NCBI GenBank assembly: GCA_946405105.1
Contig: CAMJFY010000003.1
Location: 1 to 64,000 of the forward strand
Direction of reading: 5' to 3'
Source: an uncultured Caryophanales bacterium
Lineage (GTDB): Bacteria; Bacillota_I; Bacilli_A; Acholeplasmatales; Anaeroplasmataceae
Length of the DNA: 64,000 nt
Positions 18,244-26,999 of this stretch are shown in pieces; the stretch's first letter is position 1; the number at the start of each line of letters is the position of its first letter. The translations under genes were made by a program, and so were the position numbers. The notes under the pieces were generated by a model. It was not told the DNA's origin and made no database searches. It saw only the letters and a list, made by a program, of their open reading frames with translations.

Positions 18244-20943
18244 ATGAAAGATTATAAGGATACCCTATATATGGGTAAAACATCTTTTGAAATGAGAGGA
18301 AATTTAAATAACAAGGAACCTCAAATTCAAAAGAAATGGAAAGATATTGACTTATACAATAAAGTTATAAGAAAGAACGAAGGAAAGAGAGAATATACAT
18401 TACATGATGGACCTCCATACGCAAATGGTGATATCCATCTAGGACATGCATTAAACAAGATTTTAAAGGACTTCGTTGTTAGATATTACAATATGAATGG
18501 CTACAAGTCTGTTTATATTCCTGGTTGGGACACACACGGTCTTCCAATTGAGAATGCACTTCAAAAATCAGGCATCTCAAGAAAGGATAAGCCTTTAGCT
18601 GAATTTAGAAAGCTTTGTGAAGAATATGCATATAAGCAAGTTGAAAGACAAAAGGCTGGTTTTGAAAGACTTGGAGTACTTGGTGATTTTGATCATCCAT
18701 ATATCACATTACAACATGATTTTGAACGCGACCAAATTTTAGTATTTGCTAAAATGGCTGAAAAGGGTCTTATTTATAAGGGCTTAAAGCCAGTTTATTG
18801 GTCACCATCATCTGAATCAGCTCTTGCTGAAGCTGAAATTGAATATAAAGATATTAAATCTAATTCAATTTATTTCAAGTGGAATATCGTTGATGGAAAA
18901 GATATTTATAAAGATGCTTCATTAATGATTTGGACAACAACACCTTGGACATTACCTTGTAACCTAGCTGTTGCTGCAGGACCATTAATTGATTATGTTG
19001 TATTTGAAACATCTAATTTTGGTAAATTAATTTGTGCATCTGATCTTTTAAGTGCATTATCAGCTAAATTAAAATTAGAAAATGTTAAAGAGATTGCTCA
19101 TGTAAGAGGATCTGATTTATTAGGCTTAAAGTATAAGCATTCATTATATGATAGAGTATCTCCAGTAATTAATGCTGATTATGTTACAACAACTGATGGT
19201 ACAGGATTTGTTCATATCGCACCAGGTTATGGTGAGGAGGACTACATTGCAGGTAAGCAATATGGTCTAGATATTATGGTTGCAGTTGATTCTAAGGGAT
19301 ATCAAATGGAAAATGCTGGTAAATATGCTGGTATGTTCTATGCTGATTCTGAAGATGCAATTATGGCTGATATGAAAGAAAATGGATCATTAATGCTATA
19401 TGACCCAATTGTCCACAGCTATCCACATGACTGGAGAACTAAAAAGCCAGTTATTTTCCGTGCTACACCACAATGGTTTGCATCTATCGACCCAATTAAG
19501 GATGAAATCCTAAACGCAATTAAGAACGTTAATTGGAATCCATCTTGGGGTGATATTAGAATTTCTAATATGATTAAGGATAGACATGATTGGTGTATTT
19601 CACGTCAAAGAGCTTGGGGTGTACCTATTCCAGTATTCTATGCTGAAAATGGTGACGCTATTTTAGACCAAAAGGTATTAGCACATGTAGCTAAGCTATT
19701 TGAACAATTTGGTTCAAATGTTTGGTTTGAGCGTGAAGCTAAAGATTTATTACCTGAAGGATTTACTCATCCAGGAAGCCCTAATGGTAAATTCACAAAA
19801 GAAAATGATATCATGGATGTATGGTTCGATTCAGGATCTTCATACATGTTATTAGAAAGAAGAGGATTAAAATTCCCTGCTGACCTATATTTAGAGGGCT
19901 CTGACCAATATAGAGGATGGTTTAATTCATCTATCATCACATCAGTAGCTACTAAGGGTTGTGCTCCTTATAAGACTGTTGTTTCACATGGATTTACACT
20001 TGATGGTCAAGGAAGAAAGATGTCTAAGTCTTTAGGCAATACTGTAGACCCAATTAAGGTATGTAATCAATCAGGTGCTGATATCCTAAGATTATGGGTA
20101 GCATCTGTTGAATATAGAGCAGATATGCCATTATCTCAAGATATCTTAAAACAAGTATCTGAAGCATATAGAAAAATCAGAAATACATTAAGATTCTTAA
20201 TGTCTAATACATCTGATTTCAATCCAGCTAATTCATTAGCTTATGATAAACTAAAAACAATTGATAAATATGAATATATTAAGCTTCAAAGATTTATTGC
20301 TGATGTAAAAGGCAATTATGAGAAATTTAATTTCGGTGAAGTATATAGAGAGGTTAATGCATATATCACTCAATTATCTTCATTCTATCTAGATTTCACT
20401 AAGGATATCTTATATATTGAAGATCCTAAATCAGATGAGAGATTATCAGTTCAAACTGTATTCTATCAAATCTTAGATGCATTAATTAAGTTATTATCTC
20501 CAATCCTTCCTCATACAATGAGTGAAGCATATGATATTTTACCATATCATACTGAAGAGGATGTATATTTAACAGATATGCCAAATGCTAACCTAGACCT
20601 AGATCCTAAGCTAGAGGAAAGCATTGATGAATTCATGAAGTATCGTGATATCGTTAATAAGGCATTAGAGGAAGCAAGAAGCCAAAATGTTATTGGTAAG
20701 AGCTTCAATGCTAAATTAACATTAACGCTTGATAAGAAGGCAAATGAGGTATTTGCTCTTGTTAAGGAGAATGCAAAGCAATTATTAATTGTTTCTCAAC
20801 TTGAATATGTTGATGGCAATGAATTCAAGGTTCAAGTAGAGCCTGCAGTTGGACAAGTTTGTGCTAGATGCTGGATGATTGTTCCTTCAATTGATGAAGA
20901 AGAATTATGTCCAAGATGTAGAAAAATTTTAAACAATAGATAA
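18244..20943 (+). CDS. ileS: Isoleucyl-tRNA synthetase
   Basis: Charges tRNA-Ile. 899 aa, slightly shorter than the Bacillus enzyme. HIGH motif at residues 65-68 (HLGH within PPYANGDIHLGHAL), editing-domain TTTPWTLP and GTGFVHIAPGYGEEDY, KMSKS in GRKMSKSLGN, and a C-terminal zinc finger CARCWM..CPRC. AAGGAGG precedes the ATG. The isoleucine T-box upstream confirms the specificity. Monocistronic. Confidence 0.98.
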   Translation: MKDYKDTLYMGKTSFEMRGNLNNKEPQIQKKWKDIDLYNKVIRKNEGKREYTLHDGPPYANGDIHLGHALNKILKDFVVRYYNMNGYKSVYIPGWDTHGLPIENALQKSGISRKDKPLAEFRKLCEEYAYKQVERQKAGFERLGVLGDFDHPYITLQHDFERDQILVFAKMAEKGLIYKGLKPVYWSPSSESALAEAEIEYKDIKSNSIYFKWNIVDGKDIYKDASLMIWTTTPWTLPCNLAVAAGPLIDYVVFETSNFGKLICASDLLSALSAKLKLENVKEIAHVRGSDLLGLKYKHSLYDRVSPVINADYVTTTDGTGFVHIAPGYGEEDYIAGKQYGLDIMVAVDSKGYQMENAGKYAGMFYADSEDAIMADMKENGSLMLYDPIVHSYPHDWRTKKPVIFRATPQWFASIDPIKDEILNAIKNVNWNPSWGDIRISNMIKDRHDWCISRQRAWGVPIPVFYAENGDAILDQKVLAHVAKLFEQFGSNVWFEREAKDLLPEGFTHPGSPNGKFTKENDIMDVWFDSGSSYMLLERRGLKFPADLYLEGSDQYRGWFNSSIITSVATKGCAPYKTVVSHGFTLDGQGRKMSKSLGNTVDPIKVCNQSGADILRLWVASVEYRADMPLSQDILKQVSEAYRKIRNTLRFLMSNTSDFNPANSLAYDKLKTIDKYEYIKLQRFIADVKGNYEKFNFGEVYREVNAYITQLSSFYLDFTKDILYIEDPKSDERLSVQTVFYQILDALIKLLSPILPHTMSEAYDILPYHTEEDVYLTDMPNANLDLDPKLEESIDEFMKYRDIVNKALEEARSQNVIGKSFNAKLTLTLDKKANEVFALVKENAKQLLIVSQLEYVDGNEFKVQVEPAVGQVCARCWMIVPSIDEEELCPRCRKILNNR

Positions 20944-20954
20944 TGTATTGATTT

Positions 20955-20983
20955 TTGACATTAACATAATTTAATGTTAAAAT
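20955..20983 (+). promoter_or_regulatory. Promoter with inverted-repeat operator of the deoC-deoD operon
   Basis: TTGACA (20955-20960) and TAAAAT (20978-20983) with a 17-bp spacer. The spacer holds TTAACAT, 6 bases, ATGTTAA, a 7-bp inverted repeat well placed for a repressor. A deoxynucleoside-responsive regulator is a guess from the genes it controls. Confidence 0.6.
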
Positions 20984-21026
20984 AAATAAAGAGTATTAAT
21001 TTTTAAAAAAGAAATGGGGTGATGAT

Positions 21027-21890
21027 ATGGAATTTAGGTTTTATTTTCTAAAAGAAGGCACTAGAATTTATGAAAAAACTGATTTGATAACTTATCTAGT
21101 TGCTAACCCAAATATAACACCATCTGAGCGTAATGGCGCATCAGGACCATTAATTTATACATATCATCACCATATATTAAACTTTGAAGCTAAATTCGTT
21201 ATGTCAGATAAGGCTGTTATTCCTCATATTGAGAAGCTAAGCCCTAAATATTTCGATGTAAATTTCTATGTAGAATTTGATGTATTATTATCAGATTATG
21301 CATGCGAAATATTACTAGATATTATTGAAGAAATCTGCAAGAGATTTAGATTTTTAGTTTTCAATCAGGCACTAGAGGATGTTATTTCCTTTAGAAGACC
21401 TTATTTAATTAAGACATTTAGCTCTTGGAAGAGAGCTTATGCTGATAGATATCCAGAAGCAGTATCTAAATTTAATAATTTAGATCCACAAGCTTTATCT
21501 ATGGTTTATAGCTACCTACAAAAGAGAAAGAGATTAGAGCTTACAATGGATAATGAAAAGATTGTAATCACTAATTACATTTTCTTACACACTGATAAAT
21601 CAAGAAGTGCCTATGTAGGTATTAAATGGGATGGAGATCATGGCTTTATTTTACCACCAGCAGTAGATATTTTACTTTTAGATGATGGTAAGGTATTAAG
21701 ATATATCCCAATGGCTGAAATTATGTCTAAGGCTGAAAAGCTATTCCAGCCTATTGATGGATATGGTGATATCCAATTATTAGAACCAAAATACGCAAAG
21801 AAGCTACATAAGATTTTATGTAAAGAGAAATTTGCTCCACTTGCTGCAAAACTTGATTTATTATCTATAGATAATATCTTAGATATTTAG
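21027..21890 (+). CDS. Conserved-looking hypothetical protein, 287 aa, first gene of the deo operon
   Basis: I do not recognise a family. It is soluble, mixed alpha/beta, without signal peptide, and contains THHH-like YTYHHHILNFEAKFV near residue 50, a SFRRPYLIKTFSSWKRAYADRYPEA segment and a C-terminal helix-rich part with GYGDIQLLEPKYAKKLHKIL. Length, codon use and GGGGTGATG before the start argue for a real gene. It lies 9 bp before deoC and shares its promoter, so a role near nucleoside metabolism is possible but unproven. Confidence 0.6.
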   Translation: MEFRFYFLKEGTRIYEKTDLITYLVANPNITPSERNGASGPLIYTYHHHILNFEAKFVMSDKAVIPHIEKLSPKYFDVNFYVEFDVLLSDYACEILLDIIEEICKRFRFLVFNQALEDVISFRRPYLIKTFSSWKRAYADRYPEAVSKFNNLDPQALSMVYSYLQKRKRLELTMDNEKIVITNYIFLHTDKSRSAYVGIKWDGDHGFILPPAVDILLLDDGKVLRYIPMAEIMSKAEKLFQPIDGYGDIQLLEPKYAKKLHKILCKEKFAPLAAKLDLLSIDNILDI

Positions 21891-21899
21891 GAGATTTAA

Positions 21900-22553
21900 A
21901 TGGAAAAATCAAAATATATTGATCATACATTATTAAAAGCCTATGCTACAAAGGCAGAAATATTAAATTTATGTGCTGAAGCTAATAAATACAATTTTAA
22001 ATCAGTTTGTGTTAATCCATGCTATGTTGAATATGCTCATGAACTATTAAAAGGAACTGATGTAAAAATTTGTACTGTAATTGGTTTCCCACTTGGCGCT
22101 AATGTATCAGAGGTAAAAGCCTTTGAAACAACTAAAGCAATTGCTGATGGTGCTGATGAAATTGATATGGTAATCAATGTAGGTATGGCTAAGGACCATG
22201 ATTATGATGCTTTATATGATGATATAAAGGCAGTAGTTGATGCTGCAAATGGCGTATTAGTTAAAGTAATTATTGAGACTTGCTACCTAACTGATGAAGA
22301 AAAGGTAGAAGTATGTAAAATAGCTGTTAAAGCTGGTGCTAGTTTCGTTAAAACATCTACAGGCTTTGGCACTTCAGGTGCAACTGTAGCTGATGTTAAG
22401 CTAATGAAGGAAACAGTTGGTGATTCAATCGGTGTTAAGGCATCTGGTGGAATCAAAACTAAAAAGGACTTCTTAGATATGATTGAAGCTGGTGCTGATA
22501 GAATTGGCTGCTCATCAGGGGCCAAGATTATGGAGGAATTAGAAAATGAGTAA
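21900..22553 (+). CDS. deoC: Deoxyribose-phosphate aldolase
   Basis: Splits deoxyribose 5-phosphate to glyceraldehyde 3-phosphate and acetaldehyde through a lysine Schiff base. 217 aa. Family motifs: [10 protein letters not shown] start, [20 protein letters not shown]-like [34 protein letters not shown], the Schiff-base lysine in SFVKTSTGF and the phosphate loop VKASGGIKT. Overlaps deoD by 8 bp. DeoB, which supplies its substrate together with DeoD, lies in another operon at 48.0 kb. Confidence 0.97.
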   Translation: MEKSKYIDHTLLKAYATKAEILNLCAEANKYNFKSVCVNPCYVEYAHELLKGTDVKICTVIGFPLGANVSEVKAFETTKAIADGADEIDMVINVGMAKDHDYDALYDDIKAVVDAANGVLVKVIIETCYLTDEEKVEVCKIAVKAGASFVKTSTGFGTSGATVADVKLMKETVGDSIGVKASGGIKTKKDFLDMIEAGADRIGCSSGAKIMEELENE

Positions 22554-23265
22554 TATTCCTACACCACATAATCAATGTATTGATAAAAATCAAATAGCTA
22601 AAGTTGTATTAATGCCAGGAGATCCACTTCGTGCAAAATATATCGCAGATAATTTCTTAACAGATGTTATCTGTTTTAATTCTGTAAGAGGAATATTAGG
22701 ATATACAGGCTATTATAACAAGAAAAGAATATCAGTTATGGCCTCAGGAATGGGTATGCCATCAATTGGTATTTATTCATATGAGCTATATTCATTTTAT
22801 GATGTAGATACAATTATTAGAATTGGTTCTGCAGGATCTTATTCTGAAAGATTAAATGTATATGATACAATTCTAGTTACAAAAGCTTTTTCAGAATCAA
22901 GCTATGCTAAAGTAGCTTTTGGATATACATCTAAATTCCAAAAGCCATCTAAATTAATTAATAATAAATTGATTAAATCAGCAAAGAAATTAAATATCGA
23001 TTTAAAAGAAACTGTTATTCATTCATCTGATGTTTTCTATTCATCAGATAATAATCATTGGCTTGAATTAAAAGAAAAATATAATGCTGAAGCAGTAGAA
23101 ATGGAAAGCTTTGCCTTATTTGCAAATGCTAAGCATTTAAATAAGAATGCTGCATGTCTTTTAACAATATCTGATTCATTTGTAACACATGAAGAAATAT
23201 CTTCAGAAAAAAGACAAAATAATTTAATTAACATGATAAAAATTGCCCTAGAATTGGCAGAATAA
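22546..23265 (+). CDS. deoD: Purine-nucleoside phosphorylase, DeoD type
   Basis: Cleaves purine (deoxy)nucleosides with phosphate. 239 aa hexameric-type PNP. Visible: [13 protein letters not shown] phosphate loop, [15 protein letters not shown], the IRIGSAGSY active-site loop, and the sugar/base site [10 protein letters not shown] with the ISDS segment near the C-terminus. Its start lies inside the end of deoC, so the two are translationally coupled. A terminator follows. Confidence 0.95.
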   Translation: MSNIPTPHNQCIDKNQIAKVVLMPGDPLRAKYIADNFLTDVICFNSVRGILGYTGYYNKKRISVMASGMGMPSIGIYSYELYSFYDVDTIIRIGSAGSYSERLNVYDTILVTKAFSESSYAKVAFGYTSKFQKPSKLINNKLIKSAKKLNIDLKETVIHSSDVFYSSDNNHWLELKEKYNAEAVEMESFALFANAKHLNKNAACLLTISDSFVTHEEISSEKRQNNLINMIKIALELAE

Positions 23266-23269
23266 ATAA

Positions 23270-23315
23270 AAATTGGAAATCACTCATTATTTTGATGAAT
23301 TTTCCAATTTTTTTA
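23270..23315 (+). terminator. Intrinsic terminator of the deo operon
   Basis: AAATTGGAAA and TTTCCAATTT around a 21-base loop, followed by T-rich sequence. Confidence 0.82.
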
Positions 23316-23459
23316 GTTTTATATCGTTTTATTTTAAAGATAATAACAAATAAATATTATTTTTTCCTCAATTTAAAAATCACTTAAAATTTATTCCATT
23401 TTAGAAATTTTATTTTGAAATTATTAAATGCTATAAAGGAAACAAAGGAGGAAAAAAAT

Positions 23460-23837
23460 ATGTACAATTACCTAATGCTAATTGGTACCGTTACAAAGGA
23501 TATTGAGCTTAGGGAAACAACCGAAGGAAAGATTGTAACAAACCTAGATTTAGCAGTAACTAGAGAATTTAAAAACGTAGAGGGAGGATACGATTGTGAT
23601 TTCATTCGTGTCCAACTATGGGGATTTCTAGCTGAAATGGCAAATGAAAGTCTTTCTAAGGGAAGCAGGGTAGGAATAAAGGGAAGAATCTATCCGCATA
23701 TGGAGCAATTAGCTTCTGGCGCTTTTGTTCCAATAAATGAACTCATTGCAGAAAGATTATTGTATTTCGATAAGGCAACTAATACTGAAAAAGAAATTAG
23801 TGCTGAAGAAGAAATAAATACTGAAAACAATAATTAA
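23460..23837 (+). CDS. Single-strand DNA-binding protein-like (OB fold), short form
   Basis: 125 aa from the ATG at 23460, which has AAAGGAGG directly upstream; the frame is open 45 bp further but without a ribosome site. The OB-fold pattern is clear: [33 protein letters not shown], then [31 protein letters not shown]. The tail ends EEINTENNN and lacks the acidic DDDIPF-type tip that lets SSB recruit partner enzymes. It may be an accessory SSB. Flanked by terminators on both sides. Confidence 0.82.
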   Translation: MYNYLMLIGTVTKDIELRETTEGKIVTNLDLAVTREFKNVEGGYDCDFIRVQLWGFLAEMANESLSKGSRVGIKGRIYPHMEQLASGAFVPINELIAERLLYFDKATNTEKEISAEEEINTENNN

Positions 23838-23850
23838 ACCTTTATTCTAT

Positions 23851-23880
23851 AAAGAGGCAAGCGATTGCCTCTTTATCTTT
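23851..23880 (+). terminator. Intrinsic terminator of the ssb-like gene
   Basis: AAAGAGGCAA and TTGCCTCTTT with a 4-base loop, then T-rich. Confidence 0.9.
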
Positions 23881-23941
23881 CTTTATATTATTCCTTTTAT
23901 TTTGGAGTTTTTTATTATATAATAAAAAAGGTGATTATGTT

Positions 23942-24808
23942 ATGAAACAATACTTAGATTTATGTAAAACAATTTTAAATGAAGGTACAAAGAAGGAAGA
24001 TAGAACTGGAACAGGAACAATTTCTTATTTCGGTTATCAAATGAGATATGATTTATCTAAAGGATTCCCTCTTGTAACAACTAAAAAAGTTCATTTAAAA
24101 AGTATAATTCATGAATTATTATGGTTCATTTCGGGCTCTACAAATATTAAATATTTAGTAGATAACGATGTTAAAATCTGGAATGATTGGCCATATGATA
24201 TTTATAAAAAATCAGATGCCTTCCAGGGTGAAACAATTGAAGAATTTGCCCAAAAGATTAAAGACTCTGATGAATTTGCTAAAAAATGGGGTAATCTAGG
24301 TCCTGTTTATGGTAAGCAATGGAGAAATTTTGGTGGAGTAGATCAATTAGCTGATTTAATTAACCAAATTAAAACAAATCCTACAAGCAGAAGATTAATC
24401 ATCTCTGCATGGAATGTACCAGAAATAAAGGATATGGCCTTACCTCCATGTCATTGTTTTATGCAATTTTATGTAAATGATGGTAAGCTATCTTGTCAAT
24501 TATATCAAAGATCAGCAGATGTATTTTTAGGAGTACCTTTTAATATTGCATCATATGCATTATTCACTATGATGATTGCACAGGTAACAGGTTTAAAGCC
24601 AGGTGTATTTGTTCATACTCTAGGAGATGCTCATATTTATTTAAATCACGTTGAGCAAATCAATCTACAATTATCTAGAGAGCCTAGAGAATTACCAACA
24701 ATGAAAATTAATCCAAATGTTAAATCAATCTTTGATTTTAAATATGAGGATTTTGAATTAGAAAATTACAATCCACATGGACGTATTAAAGGTAAGGTGG
24801 CAGTATAA
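23942..24808 (+). CDS. thyA: Thymidylate synthase
   Basis: Methylates dUMP to dTMP with methylene-tetrahydrofolate. 288 aa. Motifs: [13 protein letters not shown] start, [21 protein letters not shown], the catalytic cysteine in [32 protein letters not shown] and [12 protein letters not shown]. Overlaps dfrA by one base, coupling the enzyme with the one that recycles its dihydrofolate product. AAAGGTGA ribosome site. Confidence 0.98.
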   Translation: MKQYLDLCKTILNEGTKKEDRTGTGTISYFGYQMRYDLSKGFPLVTTKKVHLKSIIHELLWFISGSTNIKYLVDNDVKIWNDWPYDIYKKSDAFQGETIEEFAQKIKDSDEFAKKWGNLGPVYGKQWRNFGGVDQLADLINQIKTNPTSRRLIISAWNVPEIKDMALPPCHCFMQFYVNDGKLSCQLYQRSADVFLGVPFNIASYALFTMMIAQVTGLKPGVFVHTLGDAHIYLNHVEQINLQLSREPRELPTMKINPNVKSIFDFKYEDFELENYNPHGRIKGKVAV

Positions 24809-25293
24809 TGATTAGCTTAATTTGGGCTATGGATGAAAATCAGCTTGTTGGTAAGGGCGATAGAATTCCTTGGCATATAAAAGAAGATTTAATATATTAT
24901 AAATCTAAAACTAAGGGACAAATTGTCCTAATGGGTGATACTACATATTTTTCATTAAGAGGCTATTATAAGGATAAGCCATTACCTTATGGAAAAATCT
25001 ATGTAGCAACAATTGATAAAAATCTAAAAATAGAAACTGATTTAAATGAAGTTATTATGGTATATGATTTAATACCATTTTTAGAGAAAAATAAAGAGGA
25101 TTTATGGGTTGTTGGTGGGGCAACAATCTATAAGCTATCATTACCTTATGCAGATAGATTATATATCTCATTTGTAAAAGGAACTCATGATGGTGATAGA
25201 TATTTCCCTCCAATTGATTTTTCTAAATATAAATTAACATGGGAGAATAATACTGATTTAGTCAGATACACAGTTTTTGAGAAGGTGAGATAA
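24808..25293 (+). CDS. dfrA: Dihydrofolate reductase
   Basis: Reduces dihydrofolate to tetrahydrofolate with NADPH. 161 aa. Motifs: LIWAMDENQLVGKGDRIPWHIKEDL with the Asp/Glu of the folate site, IVLMGDTTYFSL, and WVVGGATIYKLSLPYADRLYISFV. Sits between thyA (1-bp overlap) and plsC (1-bp overlap) in one operon. Usual family name is folA/dfrA. Confidence 0.96.
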   Translation: MISLIWAMDENQLVGKGDRIPWHIKEDLIYYKSKTKGQIVLMGDTTYFSLRGYYKDKPLPYGKIYVATIDKNLKIETDLNEVIMVYDLIPFLEKNKEDLWVVGGATIYKLSLPYADRLYISFVKGTHDGDRYFPPIDFSKYKLTWENNTDLVRYTVFEKVR

Positions 25294-26087
25294 TGTTTTT
25301 TATTTTAATATTTATCTTACTTACAGTTGGCTTTTCATTTTTATATTATTTTGTTATTCCAACACCATCTCCATGGTTTATCATTCTTTGGGTATTTTTA
25401 GCTTTATTAACAACAATATTAATCGTTGTAATATGGTTTTTATTGTTTATTAAGCTTTGTCCTAGAAATAAGCCTGATGGAAAGATTAGACATTTCGTTT
25501 TAAGAGATTTAGTATCCTTATTCGTTAGATTCTATCATGTAAAATATGAGGTAGTAGGAAAAGAAAATATTCCAAGTGAAACATTTGTTGTTTATGCTAA
25601 CCATAAATCAAATATGGATCCATTAATTTTATATTTAGCATTAAAAACAAGATTGACAGCAGTAGGAAAGAGTACTTTATTCAAGCACCCTGTAATGAAT
25701 AACATAAAAGATACATTTGGTGCAATATCTATTGATAGAGATAACGATAGAGAAGCATTAAAACAAATCATTTTTGCCATAAAAGAAATCAAAGATGGCC
25801 TATCTATGATAATCTTCCCAGAGGGAGGAATCAAGGATAGAAATGATGAAGAAATGGCATCATTAAGGGCAGGAGCCTATAAGCTTGTTACAAAAACAAA
25901 CGCTACAATACTTCCTGTAAGTATTATTGGCTCATCTGAAATATCTAAGAAGAAAAGATATAAAAGAAAAAATGTTAAAATTATAATTCATAATCCAATC
26001 AAGAATGAAGAGATTAAAGGTAAAAATACTAATGAGATTGGTCTATTAGTAGAACAAATCATTAATGATGGTGTTAAGAATGGCTAA
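25293..26087 (+). CDS. plsC: 1-acyl-sn-glycerol-3-phosphate acyltransferase
   Basis: Adds the second acyl chain to make phosphatidic acid. 264 aa: two N-terminal membrane helices (residues about 1-20 and 28-52), then the acyltransferase domain with NHKSNMDP (the H-x4-D motif), the AVGKSTLFKHP block, SIDRDNDREA and FPEGG. It overlaps dfrA by one base. PlsY, the enzyme of the preceding step, is at 62.8 kb. Confidence 0.94.
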   Translation: MFFILIFILLTVGFSFLYYFVIPTPSPWFIILWVFLALLTTILIVVIWFLLFIKLCPRNKPDGKIRHFVLRDLVSLFVRFYHVKYEVVGKENIPSETFVVYANHKSNMDPLILYLALKTRLTAVGKSTLFKHPVMNNIKDTFGAISIDRDNDREALKQIIFAIKEIKDGLSMIIFPEGGIKDRNDEEMASLRAGAYKLVTKTNATILPVSIIGSSEISKKKRYKRKNVKIIIHNPIKNEEIKGKNTNEIGLLVEQIINDGVKNG

Positions 26088-26283
26088 GGCTAAGCTAATA
26101 CTTGAAGTTTGTATCATATTTGGATTCTTACTAATAATGGTAGGAACATTAATGCTTTTAATAGGTGCATTTAGAAATAATGATACAGTACTTTTAATAT
26201 CATTTATTCCACTTGGATTAGGTATTTTAGATTATTTAACATTAATTATCATTGTATTAATCAAAATTAAGAAAAGAAATTAG
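26080..26283 (+). CDS. Small membrane protein, 67 aa
   Basis: Two hydrophobic helices with a short RNNDTV loop between them and a charged C-terminus (KIKKRN). No known family. It overlaps the end of plsC by 8 bp. The ATG at 26080 has GGTG seven bases upstream; another in-frame ATG at 26065 is possible. The operon position suggests co-expression with the lipid and folate genes. Confidence 0.5.
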   Translation: MAKAKLILEVCIIFGFLLIMVGTLMLLIGAFRNNDTVLLISFIPLGLGILDYLTLIIIVLIKIKKRN

Positions 26284-26291
26284 GTGATTTT

Positions 26292-26960
26292 ATGCAGCAA
26301 TGGTTATCAAATTCAATATTAGTAGCATTAATAGCGCCACATATTATTATTTTTATTGCCGCAGCTGCAGTCCTATTATTAATTGTTTTAATTGTTAGTG
26401 CGTCATTAATTATTAGTGGTCTAAATAGAAAAAGAATTAGAACAATGTTTTCTAATGTTGAAAAGGTATTAACTGATATAGTTAATGTAGATAAAGAAAA
26501 TAGTGAATTAAAGAAAATAGAATATGAATCAAAGAAGGCACCAAAAATGCCATATGATTATATTTTAAAAACAAATGATTATTTATATTACATTAAAGTA
26601 GTAGATAATAATGGTGGTCATGAAATTTGTGTTAATAATTCTGTTAAGTGGCAAATAAGAAAATCATTTAATGATGAATCCATGCATTTTGTTCCTGAAA
26701 TAGAAGAATTAATGAGAATGGAATTACCTAGAGAAGATGAAAATAGAATCCCTAAAAAGATTTATATAATATATCCAAATGCTAGATCATTATTAAGATA
26801 TATTAATGAATGTGAAATGGAATTCGTTCATCCTAATACAGATGTTTATGGAACAAATATTATTACTTATAATGATTTAAAAGAAAATATTGATTTTATT
26901 CCTAGAACACATGAAAAGAAAAATAAAGAAAAGAATACACAATTAAGCTTAAAAATATAG
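26292..26960 (+). CDS. Membrane-anchored hypothetical protein, 222 aa
   Basis: One strong membrane helix (about residues 15-42) followed by a soluble domain. The domain begins with a coiled helix and continues YDYILKTNDYLYYIKVV and a later KKIYIIYPNARSLLRYIN strand-helix unit. The D-x-K-like arrangement (NDYLYYIK) faintly recalls PD-(D/E)xK nuclease-fold proteins such as NERD domains, but I cannot support that assignment. Ends in a terminator overlapping its stop codon, before mutS2. Confidence 0.5.
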   Translation: MQQWLSNSILVALIAPHIIIFIAAAAVLLLIVLIVSASLIISGLNRKRIRTMFSNVEKVLTDIVNVDKENSELKKIEYESKKAPKMPYDYILKTNDYLYYIKVVDNNGGHEICVNNSVKWQIRKSFNDESMHFVPEIEELMRMELPREDENRIPKKIYIIYPNARSLLRYINECEMEFVHPNTDVYGTNIITYNDLKENIDFIPRTHEKKNKEKNTQLSLKI

Positions 26961-26979
26961 GATTTTCTCCTATATTTTA
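26954..26979 (+). terminator. Intrinsic terminator before mutS2
   Basis: AATATAGGA and TCCTATATT with a 5-base loop, overlapping the stop codon of the preceding gene. The T-tract is weak, so some read-through into mutS2 is likely. Confidence 0.6.
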
Positions 26980-26999
26980 TTGCTTTATGGAGGTGTAGT

